Source: Balneola sp. (lineage in GTDB: Bacteria > Bacteroidota > Rhodothermia > Balneolales > Balneolaceae). From it: a DNA stretch of 64,000 nt. Numbering within the stretch: position 1 is the first letter of the stretch; each line of letters begins with the position of its first letter. Below are positions 35,780-43,820 of this stretch, in pieces. The position numbers were made by a program, and so were the translations under genes. The stretch covers positions 62,001 through 126,000 of the forward strand of contig JAEPPZ010000001.1 in the NCBI GenBank assembly GCA_017640785.1, given 5' to 3'. Below the pieces are notes generated by a model. The model was not told the origin of the DNA and did no database searches. It worked only from the letters and a program-made list of their open reading frames with translations.

Positions 35780-36982
35780 ATGACTACCCGAAAAATACAA
35801 TCCGCTTGTGCAGTATTGCTTTTGGTTGCCGCTATCTACTCTTGCGATAGTTTGATTCCCGAAGCTCCTGCGGAAAGCGACTTACTTGATGGCCCAACCG
35901 AAGGGCTTTCCACTTCAGAACAATCCAGATTTCTTAAAGGTGATATCGCTTTTAATGATGAAGTGTTTACACCCGAATCAGGTCTTGGTCCCGTTTTTGT
36001 AGCCAATTCTTGTGGAAGTTGTCATGCCGGAGACGGAAAAGGACATCCTTTTACCACATTAACCCGGTTTGGGCAAACACAACCAAACATAGCACCTGAT
36101 GTCAGTATCGGAGGGCCTCAACTCCAAAATAGAGCCATTCCCGGTTTCGAGCCTGAGACTATTCCAAACGGCGTTCCTTCTATGGATTTTACACCGCCGG
36201 CTGTTACTGGTCTAGGTTTTCTTGAAGCGTTAACCGATCCACAAATTCTGGATAATGCCGATCCAAATGATTCAGATGGTGACGGTATTTCCGGAGTTCC
36301 GAATTACATCAATCCTCCATCCTATTTTATTCCAAAACCATTTCATCAACCCGTTGGTGGACAATACATTGGTCGTTTTGGTAAAAAAGCTGCCGCTATT
36401 GATCTACTTCATCAAACAGTAGGTGCATATAATCAGGACATGGGCGTAACTTCTACCTTCAATCCAATTGATCCGCATACAGGATTATCAACGGATCCTG
36501 AAGTTAGTGATCAAATCATCCGCGATGTAGTATTCTATCTTCAAACACTCAAAGCTCCAATCCAAAGAGACGCGGACGATCCCGAAGTCATCAGAGGTAA
36601 AGAAGTTTTTATGAGCATCAATTGCTCTTCCTGTCATGTTCCTTCATTCACTACTCCTCAATCTGATATTGACGCTCTTTCCAATAAAACGATTTTTCCA
36701 TACTCTGATCTGCTACTTCACGATATGGGTCCCGGACTGGATGATGGTGCAACCGAAGGTTCAGCAGAAACTTTTGAATGGAGAACTCCACCACTTTGGG
36801 GATTGGGTTTAGCGCCGGAATCACAAGGTGGAGAATTCTTTCTGATGCATGATGGACGAGCTAAAAGTATTCAGGAAGCTATTGAACTTCATGGTGGAGA
36901 AGCTCAGCAAAGCAGAGATGAGTTTGTTGCGCTAAGTGATGCTGACAAACAAGCACTTCTCAAATTCCTGAGGTCGCTGTAA
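35780..36982 (+). CDS. di-heme oxidoreductase (DUF1111) lipoprotein
   Basis: 400 residues. Lipoprotein signal MTTRKIQSACAVLLLVAAIYSC with lipidated cysteine at 22. Two c-type heme sites: CGSCH (78-82) and CSSCH (282-286). The sequence FNDEVFTPESGLGPVFVANSCGSCHAG and the C-terminal PPLWGLGLAPESQGGEFFLMHDGRAKSIQEAI-type region fit the DUF1111 di-heme family, sometimes called thiol oxidoreductase or di-heme peroxidase-like. An Asp-rich DPNDSDGDGISG loop may bind calcium. It needs cytochrome c maturation (see ccmB). First gene of a three-gene operon with a Rieske lipoprotein and a porin. The redox partner and substrate are unknown. Confidence 0.88.
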   Translation: MTTRKIQSACAVLLLVAAIYSCDSLIPEAPAESDLLDGPTEGLSTSEQSRFLKGDIAFNDEVFTPESGLGPVFVANSCGSCHAGDGKGHPFTTLTRFGQTQPNIAPDVSIGGPQLQNRAIPGFEPETIPNGVPSMDFTPPAVTGLGFLEALTDPQILDNADPNDSDGDGISGVPNYINPPSYFIPKPFHQPVGGQYIGRFGKKAAAIDLLHQTVGAYNQDMGVTSTFNPIDPHTGLSTDPEVSDQIIRDVVFYLQTLKAPIQRDADDPEVIRGKEVFMSINCSSCHVPSFTTPQSDIDALSNKTIFPYSDLLLHDMGPGLDDGATEGSAETFEWRTPPLWGLGLAPESQGGEFFLMHDGRAKSIQEAIELHGGEAQQSRDEFVALSDADKQALLKFLRSL

Positions 36983-37416
36983 TGAACAGAGAAGAATTTA
37001 TAAAAGTATGCGGATTAAGTTGCGCAGGATTGATCTCCACTTCACTGTTTCTGCAGGGATGTGCAGGCACAAAATATCTGAATGCAGATATCAATGGTAA
37101 TTTTATGGAGATCCCATTGAGCGCCTTCTCAACAGAAGATGGCACCGCATCCAGAGACTATCTCGTCGTTGAAAACAGTAAGCTCAGTTATCCCATTGCT
37201 GTTTACCGTCATGATGCAGAAACCTACACTGCCCTTTTGATGAGATGTACACATCAGGGTACGGAACTCAGAGTTTTTGGAGATCGTCTGGAATGTCCGG
37301 CTCACGGTAGTGAATTCACAAATAACGGTTCAGTTCAAAGTGGTCCCGCAGATGAGGAACTCAGAACTTTTCCTGTCCTTATTGAATCAGAAATTTTAAA
37401 GATCGATCTACGATGA
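36982..37416 (+). CDS. Rieske [2Fe-2S] lipoprotein
   Basis: 144 residues. The N-terminus MNREEFIKVCGLSCAGLISTSLFLQGC looks like a lipoprotein signal with Cys27 lipidated. The Rieske cluster ligands are complete: CTH (C89, H91) and CPAH (C105, H108). The spacing is that of arsenite-oxidase-small-subunit or QcrA-type soluble Rieske domains. It overlaps the di-heme gene by one base (TAATG) and the porin by four, so the three proteins are made together. Probable electron-transfer partner of the di-heme protein (inference). Confidence 0.9.
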   Translation: MNREEFIKVCGLSCAGLISTSLFLQGCAGTKYLNADINGNFMEIPLSAFSTEDGTASRDYLVVENSKLSYPIAVYRHDAETYTALLMRCTHQGTELRVFGDRLECPAHGSEFTNNGSVQSGPADEELRTFPVLIESEILKIDLR

Positions 37417-38636
37417 AAAAGTTAATTATCACATTATTTATTGGACTACTGGCACAGCAATTAATCGCTCAAGTTGATCAGTCTCTCTTGAAAGATGATC
37501 GATCAGATTCGCTGGAAAATGGAATGAACATGGATGCATTGAGCAATCGTGTTTATGCTACGTCAAGCTCTCCGGTTTCGATCGGTGGTTATCTGGAAGC
37601 AGATTACAAATACATCGGCGAAGACGGACTTACAGACGGACATACATTCCGGATTCCCAGAGTAACGCTATTTATAACCTCTTCTATCAGTTCCAGAATT
37701 AAATTTATGAGTGAGTTTGAGTTTGAAGAAGGTGGTGAAGAGATCGCCATTGAATTTGCTGCCATGGATGTAAACTTTCATCCTCTGCTGAACTTAAGAG
37801 GCGGAGTTGTTGTGAATCCGATTGGAGCATTTAATCAAAATCATGACGGACCAAAATGGGAATTTGTAGATCGACCTATTGCAATGACACAAATGCTACC
37901 TGCAACATGGAGCAACGTAGGTTTTGGGCTTTATGGAAAAATGTACCAACAGGATTGGGCTTTTGGTTATGAAGCCTATCTAACCAACGGCTTTGATAAT
38001 TCTATAACCACTAATACTGAAAACAGAACTTTTTTACCGGCATCAAAAAATAATAAGGAGCGTTTTGAAGAATCCAGTAATGGAGAACCTTTGTTTACCG
38101 GAAAGATTGCAGTACGCAATCAAAATATCGGTGAGTTGGGATTGTCATATATGGGCGGGATTTATAACACTCATGAAGATGACGGATTGATACTTGATGA
38201 GCCAAGAAGACTGGATGTTTTTGCTGTAGATTTTAACACAGAATTACCGTTTTCAGATACTTACATAATTGGCGAGTGGGCATGGGTTTTTGTGGATGTT
38301 CCAAATACATTCACTCAGCAATACGGAGAAAAACAAAGCGGTGGCTTTCTGGATATTGTTCAGCCTGTAATTGATAAATCCATGTTTGGTTTTGATGATG
38401 CCGTTTTCAATGTAGCTCTTAGACTGGAATCAGTTGACTGGAATGTTGGCACTTTTAACGAAACCGGCGGAAATATCGGAGATGAGATTTGGGCTGTAGT
38501 TCCGGGAATCAGCTTCCGTCCAACTTATCAAACCGTATTCAGACTAAACTATCGCTATCAGGAGCAAACAGATATTCTTGGAAATCCTCCTGCAAAAACC
38601 AGCGGTATTGAAATAGGTTTTGCGACTTATTTTTAG
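37413..38636 (+). CDS. porin-like outer-membrane beta-barrel protein
   Basis: 407 residues with signal peptide MKKLIITLFIGLLAQQLIAQ. The rest is amphipathic beta-strand sequence starting with VSIGGYLEADYKY and ending with the aromatic strand SGIEIGFATYF, typical of outer-membrane barrels (phosphate-selective-porin-like). Acidic loops are frequent. It overlaps the Rieske gene stop by four bases (ATGA). In this operon it may provide substrate access for, or a surface platform to, the di-heme/Rieske pair; this is inference. Confidence 0.82.
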   Translation: MKKLIITLFIGLLAQQLIAQVDQSLLKDDRSDSLENGMNMDALSNRVYATSSSPVSIGGYLEADYKYIGEDGLTDGHTFRIPRVTLFITSSISSRIKFMSEFEFEEGGEEIAIEFAAMDVNFHPLLNLRGGVVVNPIGAFNQNHDGPKWEFVDRPIAMTQMLPATWSNVGFGLYGKMYQQDWAFGYEAYLTNGFDNSITTNTENRTFLPASKNNKERFEESSNGEPLFTGKIAVRNQNIGELGLSYMGGIYNTHEDDGLILDEPRRLDVFAVDFNTELPFSDTYIIGEWAWVFVDVPNTFTQQYGEKQSGGFLDIVQPVIDKSMFGFDDAVFNVALRLESVDWNVGTFNETGGNIGDEIWAVVPGISFRPTYQTVFRLNYRYQEQTDILGNPPAKTSGIEIGFATYF

Positions 38637-38745
38637 AATTCGCTTTCTTCTTGGTATATAAAATTGGTCATCTCACGGTCTGTCTGCCGACAAAGGCAGG
38701 CGAATGACTTTGGAGCTGATACAATTAGAGATAAACCTTAAAAAC

Positions 38746-38772
38746 CCATCAGACGGGTTATCCGTCAGATGG
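38746..38772. repeat. short hairpin with central mismatch
   Basis: CCATCAGACGG pairs with CCGTCAGATGG except for the central A-A. The same design (11-base arms, one central mismatch, five-base loop) is seen in the stem at 33315-33341. It may belong to one extragenic palindrome family. Confidence 0.5.
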
Positions 38773-38926
38773 ACTGGACATTCCGATGTTTTTTTTAGAC
38801 TTAAACGTCGCTATTGTATACATATATTTTAATCAGCTTTAAACCAGCAGATCCTTCAGGTTCTGCGGGATTCCAAGTAGGTCATTCTGCATATACTATT
38901 TAATCCGATTTGATTTAAAAAATAAA

Positions 38927-39016
38927 GTCATCCTGAGGACACTTCCGAAGGATCTGCACATCTATTTTCTATACCAACTTAAACTTTGCAGACTCTTCGC
39001 TATCTCTCTGAGTGAC
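38927..39016. repeat. GTCATCCTGAG-type fold-back element
   Basis: The left end GTCATCCTGAGGACACTTCC, with CGAAGGATCTGCA after it, is mirrored by TGCAGACTCTTCG ... CTCTGAGTGAC at the right end. This is the layout of a 90-base imperfect inverted repeat. Repeats with the GTCATCCTGAG start are frequent between genes in Bacteroidota (from memory). Confidence 0.6.
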
Positions 39017-39054
39017 TTTTTTCTTTTTCTTGTCTATCATGACTACCATTAATC

Positions 39055-39501
39055 ATGCAAATTGTAAAATTATCAGAACAAAACGTAGAAGCCCTCGCTC
39101 ATCTCTTTGTTGAGTTGTGGCCGGAGTGTACTTTTGAAACTGAGTATGAATACTGCAAACAGATTCTGGAGAAAGAGAATCAGACAGCCTTTTTAGTAAA
39201 TAAAAAAAGTGAATACATCGCTTTTGTATACCTCTCACTTCGAAATGATTTTGTAGAAGGTGCAACCTCTTACCCCATTGCTTATCTGGAAGGCATTTAC
39301 GTAAAAGAATCCTACCGAAAAACCGGAATTGCATCAAAGCTGATTCAACAAGCAGAACAATGGGCTAAAGAAAACGGAAGTTCTCAACTCGCCTCAGATG
39401 TTGAAATAGATAACGAGCAAAGTATTCGCTTCCATAACAAGTCAGGCTTTCAGGAAGAAAACAGAATTGTTTGTTTCATCAAAGATCTCAAATCCCATTA
39501 A
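39055..39501 (+). CDS. GNAT acetyltransferase, aminoglycoside 6'-N-acetyltransferase-like
   Basis: 148 residues. The core follows the AAC(6')-I subgroup of GNAT enzymes: FVYLSLRNDFVEGATSYPIA, YLEGIYVKESYRKTGIASKL (acetyl-CoA-binding R-x-x-G-I-A), AEQWAKENGSSQLASDVE and NEQSIRFHNKSGFQEENRIV, then CFIKDL. Acetyl-CoA would donate the acetyl group to an amine; whether the substrate is an aminoglycoside is not shown by sequence. It stands alone downstream of a repeat-rich gap, and its stop overlaps the convergent EF-G-like gene by four bases. Confidence 0.82.
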   Translation: MQIVKLSEQNVEALAHLFVELWPECTFETEYEYCKQILEKENQTAFLVNKKSEYIAFVYLSLRNDFVEGATSYPIAYLEGIYVKESYRKTGIASKLIQQAEQWAKENGSSQLASDVEIDNEQSIRFHNKSGFQEENRIVCFIKDLKSH

Positions 39502-41624
39502 ACCTCCTCAAGCTCTGCATTTTCTTTCATCACACGTTCTTGTACATCAAACGGAACCTGAGCATAGTGAGAAAAATGCCTTTGATAAGTAGCGCTGCCT
39601 TGAGTCATTGATTTTAAGCTCGTGGAATAATGATCCAATTCTTCAAGTGGTACATGTGCTTTTATTTTTTGCAACGCTCCTTCAGCATCCATTCCCTGAA
39701 CTTGTCCGCGGCGAGTTCCCAGATCACTTAGCACTTCCCCCATATAATTCTGAGGCACGATCACTTCAATTTCATAGATCGGCTCCAAAAGTTTTGGATT
39801 GGCTTTCAAAAATCCATCCCGGAAAGCCATTCTTGCAGCTGTTTTAAATGCAGCTTCGTTAGAATCCACAGAGTGCATAGAACCGTCAAATACAGAAACT
39901 CTGATATCTCGGGCACAGCATCCGCTCATAGGACCGTTTTGCATTTTTTCCATCACTCCTTTCAGGATTGCAGGCATAAACCGATTATCGATCACACCGC
40001 CAACTATACAATTATTGAACACCAGTTTACCTCCCCACGGAAGATCATGTACATCAGTATTCCTTACTTTCATATCGGGCGGATCAGCCATTCCTTCTTG
40101 ATAAGGTTCGATCAGCAATTCAACTTCGGCATATTGTCCTGCACCACCGGATTGCTTTTTATGCTTGTATTTCGACCTTACCTGTGTTGTTATGGATTCC
40201 CTGTAAGGAATTTTTGGGGTTATAAACTCAACATCCAACTTGAAACGATTTCTGAGTTGGTGCTCAATCACTCCCAGATGTTCTTCACCCTGTGCATGAA
40301 TAATGATCTGACGTAATTCCTGGCTATGTTCAATTTTTATGGAAGGATCTTCCCTATGAATTTGATGAAGTGCGTTTCCAAGTTTGTCTTCATCTCCTTC
40401 ATTGGTCAGCTTTACCGCCGTTCGAATCGTTGTAGGTGGAAACTCAATTTCTTCCAGAACTACATTATTTCCTTTTTCTGAAAGAGTGTGGTTTACATCC
40501 CCATCCTTCAACTTTACAACTGCACCAATATCTCCGGTTCTAATCTCATTTATACTGATGCGTTTGTGTCCTTCTGTGAGATAAAGACTTCCAAGTCTTA
40601 GTGAATTAGAAGTTGAGTTATTCATCAGATCCATTCCCGCAATGGAAGAACCACTGTATTGTTTAAAATAGATCAGATCCCCAACATGTGATTCCGAATA
40701 TGTCTTGAATAAAAACAGAACGGGTTTTCCGTCGGGATCCAGTTCAAAGTCATCTCCATTTTGTGTTTTGGGAGCATTTCCTTCCAAAGGATTCGGAGCG
40801 ATGTCATCCAGAAAACCCATTACCCGACCGGTACCCATATTCTTTGCTGCGCAAACGCAAAACAACGGATGAATCTGTCCTTTTACCAATGAAAGATGTA
40901 ATCCTTCCTCCATTTGTTCTTCATCCAGTTCCCCATGTTCGAAGTAAATTTCCATTAAGGACTCGTCATTTTCTGCGATGATCTCAATCAATTCCTGATG
41001 CAGTTTCTCTGCCTTATCTTTTAATGAATCAGGGATAGGTAATTTATCCGGTTTTCCTCCTCCTTCCGGAAATTCGTACATCGTCATTCTGAGCACATCC
41101 ACAATTGCGTGAAAGTCACTTCCTTCACTGTACGGAAATTGTACAACCGTTACTTCCCTCCCAAAATGTTCTTTTGCTTCCTGAACGGTTTGCCAAAAAT
41201 CAGAACGTTCATTATCCAGTTTATTGACTACAAAAATCGATGAGACTTCATATTTACGAGCATATTTCCATAATGAATCCGTTCCTACCTCCACTCCGTT
41301 TTCAGCATTTAATGTAAAAATGGCTGTATCGGCTACTCTCAACGGACCAACTACTTCACCAACGTAATCTGAAGTTCCCGGTGTGTCGATCAGATTGATC
41401 TTGTGCCCTCTCCAATCCAGATTCATAAACGATGAATAAATGGATTTTTCTTTCTCTTTCTCCAATTCGTGATAATCGGAGACTGTATTTCCTTCTTCTA
41501 TAGTTCCTCTTCTGTTAATAGCTCCGGCTTCAAACAACATAGTTTCAGCCAATGTTGTTTTACCGGAGCCGGAATGGCCCAACAACACAACATTTCGAAT
41601 TCTGGCAGGATCGTATACTTTCAT
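39498..41624 (-). CDS. elongation factor G-like GTPase (EF-G paralogue)
   Basis: 708 residues with EF-G domain order. The G domain has GHSGSGKTT (16-24), DTPG in INLIDTPGTSDYVG and NKLD; then come domains II-V, ending with the domain IV-V region CCARDIRVSVFDGSMHSVDS and APIYEIEVIVPQNYMGEVLSDLGTRRG-like sequence. The canonical switch-I RGITI is replaced by KEKSIYSS, as in EF-G-II/FusA2-type paralogues rather than the main translocase. A strong AAGGAG sits six bases before the ATG (41631-41636). It is monocistronic. Role (translocation, recycling or stress) cannot be decided from sequence. Confidence 0.9.
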   Translation of the reverse strand: MKVYDPARIRNVVLLGHSGSGKTTLAETMLFEAGAINRRGTIEEGNTVSDYHELEKEKEKSIYSSFMNLDWRGHKINLIDTPGTSDYVGEVVGPLRVADTAIFTLNAENGVEVGTDSLWKYARKYEVSSIFVVNKLDNERSDFWQTVQEAKEHFGREVTVVQFPYSEGSDFHAIVDVLRMTMYEFPEGGGKPDKLPIPDSLKDKAEKLHQELIEIIAENDESLMEIYFEHGELDEEQMEEGLHLSLVKGQIHPLFCVCAAKNMGTGRVMGFLDDIAPNPLEGNAPKTQNGDDFELDPDGKPVLFLFKTYSESHVGDLIYFKQYSGSSIAGMDLMNNSTSNSLRLGSLYLTEGHKRISINEIRTGDIGAVVKLKDGDVNHTLSEKGNNVVLEEIEFPPTTIRTAVKLTNEGDEDKLGNALHQIHREDPSIKIEHSQELRQIIIHAQGEEHLGVIEHQLRNRFKLDVEFITPKIPYRESITTQVRSKYKHKKQSGGAGQYAEVELLIEPYQEGMADPPDMKVRNTDVHDLPWGGKLVFNNCIVGGVIDNRFMPAILKGVMEKMQNGPMSGCCARDIRVSVFDGSMHSVDSNEAAFKTAARMAFRDGFLKANPKLLEPIYEIEVIVPQNYMGEVLSDLGTRRGQVQGMDAEGALQKIKAHVPLEELDHYSTSLKSMTQGSATYQRHFSHYAQVPFDVQERVMKENAELEEV

Positions 41625-41630
41625 GGTGAA

Positions 41631-41636
41631 CTCCTT
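41631..41636 (-). promoter_or_regulatory. strong Shine-Dalgarno site of the EF-G-like gene
   Basis: The minus strand reads AAGGAG six bases before the ATG at 41624. It is the second of the two clear consensus sites in the window. Confidence 0.7.
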
Positions 41637-41696
41637 GGATTGCTAAGATTTTTGTTTTCTCTTGATGAAAACTTTAAGCGCTTCCTTTTTTTACGC

Positions 41697-41704
41697 TATA
41701 TTTG
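41697..41704 (+). promoter_or_regulatory. candidate -7 promoter element of ansA
   Basis: TATATTTG fits TAnnTTTG and lies 71 bases before the ansA ATG. A -33 element is not obvious. Confidence 0.3.
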
Positions 41705-41775
41705 ACAATAATTTTAAGAACGTTCGCACTAGTACGGCGAATAGCTAATTTAAACGGCTACGGGAAATAAGCAAG

Positions 41776-42777
41776 ATGAAAAAAATTCTTCTCATACAAA
41801 CAGGTGGAACCATTGCAATGAGCGCGAAAGGCGAAGGTGTGGAACTGGATCCAGAAGCCTGGTCGGATTTGCTTATCAAACAGATCCCTGAATTAGAAGA
41901 ACTTGCTGAAATTACTACGTATCCACTTTTTTTTGAGGACAGCTCTGATCTGAATGCAGAGCATTGGGTAAATCTTGCTCAATGCATAGATGTTAATTAC
42001 GAAAAATATGACGGCTTCGTGATCCTACATGGAACGGATACAATGGCTTATACGGCATCCGCACTGTCATATTCGCTACAAAATTTAGCCAAACCCGTGA
42101 TCTTTACCGGAAGTCAGGTTCCAATGAGTAGCGTGCGAAGTGATGCCCGACGAAATCTTATCAATTCCATCGAAATGGCGACTACTGAATTGCAGGAAGT
42201 CGGTATTTGCTTCAATGATCATGTGTACAGAGGAAATCGTGCGACTAAACTGAGTATAGGTGATTTTGATGCATTTGGTTCTCCGAACTTAGATCCCATT
42301 GCTGAAATTGGTTTAGACATTGAACTGCATGTTCCGCCTAAAAAACTGATTCCTGCTTTCGAGAATAACGCTGCTTTTTCAAATGAGATATTTGTTCTCA
42401 CCGTCCACCCTTCACTCAGTATGAATATTCTCGATTGTTTAGATCTCACCAAATTGAAAGCGATCATTGTCCGAACTTTTGGTAGCGGTAATTTTCCAAT
42501 GAAAGGAGAATACAATATGATTCCATTTTTTGAAAAGTGCAGAGACCACGGGGTAATTGTAGCCATTGTTTCTCAGGCTGATTATGATGCTGTGAATTTG
42601 ACTAAATATCCTGCCGGCCGAGCAGCGTTGAATGTTGGCGCTGTTTCCGGTGGCGATATGACTATGGAGGCTGCTCTTACAAAATTAATGTTTCTTATGG
42701 CACGATCAGATTCAAAAGAATACATTGAATCGCAATTTCAAATACCGATGGCCGGTGAGCTTACGGTTGATAAATAG
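41776..42777 (+). CDS. ansA: type I L-asparaginase
   Basis: Hydrolyses asparagine to aspartate and ammonia in the cytoplasm. 333 residues, no signal peptide (MKKILLIQTGGTIAMSAKGE). The two active-site threonine motifs are intact: TGGTIAM (9-15) and LHGTDTMAYTASAL (about 84-97). FTGSQVPMSSVRSDARRNL and FGSGNFPM are also family-typical. It is monocistronic; the palindromic element 42790-42870 just after the stop, followed by a T-run, probably ends transcription. Confidence 0.95.
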   Translation: MKKILLIQTGGTIAMSAKGEGVELDPEAWSDLLIKQIPELEELAEITTYPLFFEDSSDLNAEHWVNLAQCIDVNYEKYDGFVILHGTDTMAYTASALSYSLQNLAKPVIFTGSQVPMSSVRSDARRNLINSIEMATTELQEVGICFNDHVYRGNRATKLSIGDFDAFGSPNLDPIAEIGLDIELHVPPKKLIPAFENNAAFSNEIFVLTVHPSLSMNILDCLDLTKLKAIIVRTFGSGNFPMKGEYNMIPFFEKCRDHGVIVAIVSQADYDAVNLTKYPAGRAALNVGAVSGGDMTMEAALTKLMFLMARSDSKEYIESQFQIPMAGELTVDK

Positions 42778-42789
42778 ATTTATTTACCT

Positions 42790-42870
42790 TGTCATTTCGA
42801 CCAACGGGAGAAATCTTAAAATTTTACTCAAAGCGAATACCTAGATTTCTCACATTCGTTCGAAATGACA
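42790..42870. repeat. GTCATTTCGA-type extragenic palindrome, likely also terminator
   Basis: TGTCATTTCGA (42790-42800) pairs with TCGAAATGACA (42860-42870), and inside it GAGAAATCT (42808-42816) pairs perfectly with AGATTTCTC (42843-42851). The right end runs into GTTTTTTCC. Elements with this GTCATTTCGACC...GAGAAATCT sequence are scattered between genes in many Bacteroidota genomes (from memory). Confidence 0.8.
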
Positions 42871-42881
42871 GTTTTTTCCAT

Positions 42882-42889
42882 TACTTTTG
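42882..42889 (+). promoter_or_regulatory. candidate -7 promoter element of the tryptophan dioxygenase gene
   Basis: TACTTTTG fits TAnnTTTG and ends 20 bases before the ATG at 42910. It directly abuts the right end of the palindromic element, so the repeat forms the upstream promoter region. Confidence 0.35.
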
Positions 42890-42909
42890 TCTCATAATAA
42901 AATATAAAG

Positions 42910-43689
42910 ATGAGCCTTACATACACGAATTACCTAAAAATAAACGAACTGTTGGAACTTCAACAGCTCAAATCAGATCCTAAAGAACATGATGAAACGC
43001 TGTTCATTATTATCCATCAAACCTATGAATTGTGGTTCAAGCAGATCATTCATGAATTTGGAAAACTGAACAAAGAACTTTCAGCAGGTAATACATGGAT
43101 TTCCATCAAAACAATGAGACGAATCCTAACCATCATGAAAACTCTTGTTTCTCAGGTTGATATTCTGGAAACCATGACACCACTGGAATTCAACAGCTTC
43201 AGAAAGTTTTTAGGAGAGTCCAGCGGATTTCAGTCTCTGCAATTTCGTGAAATTGAGATCTTATGCGGATTGAGATTTCCATTGATGAAAGAAGCTCATA
43301 AAGATGATCCTAAACACATCGAAATCCTGGAACAGAAAATGAAAGAGCCTACAATTTGGGAAAGTTTTTGTGCTTATCTGAAGAAAAAAGGGTATTCGGT
43401 TTCATCACCCAGAGAAAATGAACGAGGGCTTGTTTTTAATACTTCTGAAGAGAACCAAAAAGAGCTGATCAAAATGATGAATGAACATCAGGAAGCAGCT
43501 TTGGTAAGCGAGTTGTTGGTAGATTTTGATGAAGGTTTGCAGGAATGGAGATACAGGCACGTTAAAATGGTACAGCGAACCATAGGCACTAAAAAAGGTA
43601 CGGGCGGATCAGAAGGAGTTGCTTACCTTCAACGAACATTAAACCAGACTATCTTTCCGGACCTTTGGGAAATCAGATCTTCTTTTTAG
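42910..43689 (+). CDS. kynA: tryptophan 2,3-dioxygenase
   Basis: Heme enzyme that opens the indole ring of tryptophan to N-formylkynurenine. 259 residues. The family core is clear: YTNYLKINELLELQQLKSDP, DETLFIIIHQTYELWFKQIIHE, RRILTIMKTLVSQVDILETM, FRKFLGESSGFQSLQFREIE and WRYRHVKMVQRTIGTKKGTGGSEG (last quoted in parts) with the heme-ligand histidine in RYRHV. It is followed by a kynureninase-like gene, so the pair forms the start of kynurenine degradation. A kynurenine formamidase gene is not in the window. Confidence 0.95.
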   Translation: MSLTYTNYLKINELLELQQLKSDPKEHDETLFIIIHQTYELWFKQIIHEFGKLNKELSAGNTWISIKTMRRILTIMKTLVSQVDILETMTPLEFNSFRKFLGESSGFQSLQFREIEILCGLRFPLMKEAHKDDPKHIEILEQKMKEPTIWESFCAYLKKKGYSVSSPRENERGLVFNTSEENQKELIKMMNEHQEAALVSELLVDFDEGLQEWRYRHVKMVQRTIGTKKGTGGSEGVAYLQRTLNQTIFPDLWEIRSSF

Positions 43690-43699
43690 AATTTTAAAT

Positions 43700-43808
43700 G
43701 CCACAAAATCACCAAGACACTAAATTATAACACATACTTTTTGGTTAACTATTAAAATTATAAATGCTACAATCCCTCAATCTTTTTGTGGTTTTGTGTT
43801 TTAGTGGC
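43700..43808. repeat. GCCAC...GTGGC extragenic inverted repeat
   Basis: The left end GCCACAAAATCACCAAGACAC and the right end TTTTTGTGGTTTTGTGTTTT, closing with AGTGGC, are imperfect complements over about 25 bases. The AT-rich centre has no frame. It separates the tryptophan dioxygenase and kynureninase-like genes and is another Bacteroidota-type intergenic repeat (from memory). Confidence 0.55.
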
Positions 43809-43820
43809 TAACATCTTCTT

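Larger units (their letters stand above)
38637..39054. other. 418-base gene-free stretch of extragenic palindromes
   Basis: No coding frame. It holds a small hairpin CTGCC-gacaaa-GGCAG (38684-38699), a mismatched stem CCATCAGACGG / CCGTCAGATGG (38746-38772) and the larger fold-back at 38927-39016. It separates the porin operon from the acetyltransferase gene. Confidence 0.6.

Noticed and set aside
39873-40316. 147-residue plus-strand frame opposite the EF-G-like gene
   Set aside because: Antisense to a conserved coding region; composition is that of a mirrored frame.
42789-42983. 64-residue frame starting MSFRPTGEILKF
   Set aside because: It is the translation of the extragenic palindrome 42790-42870 and the start of tryptophan dioxygenase in another frame.
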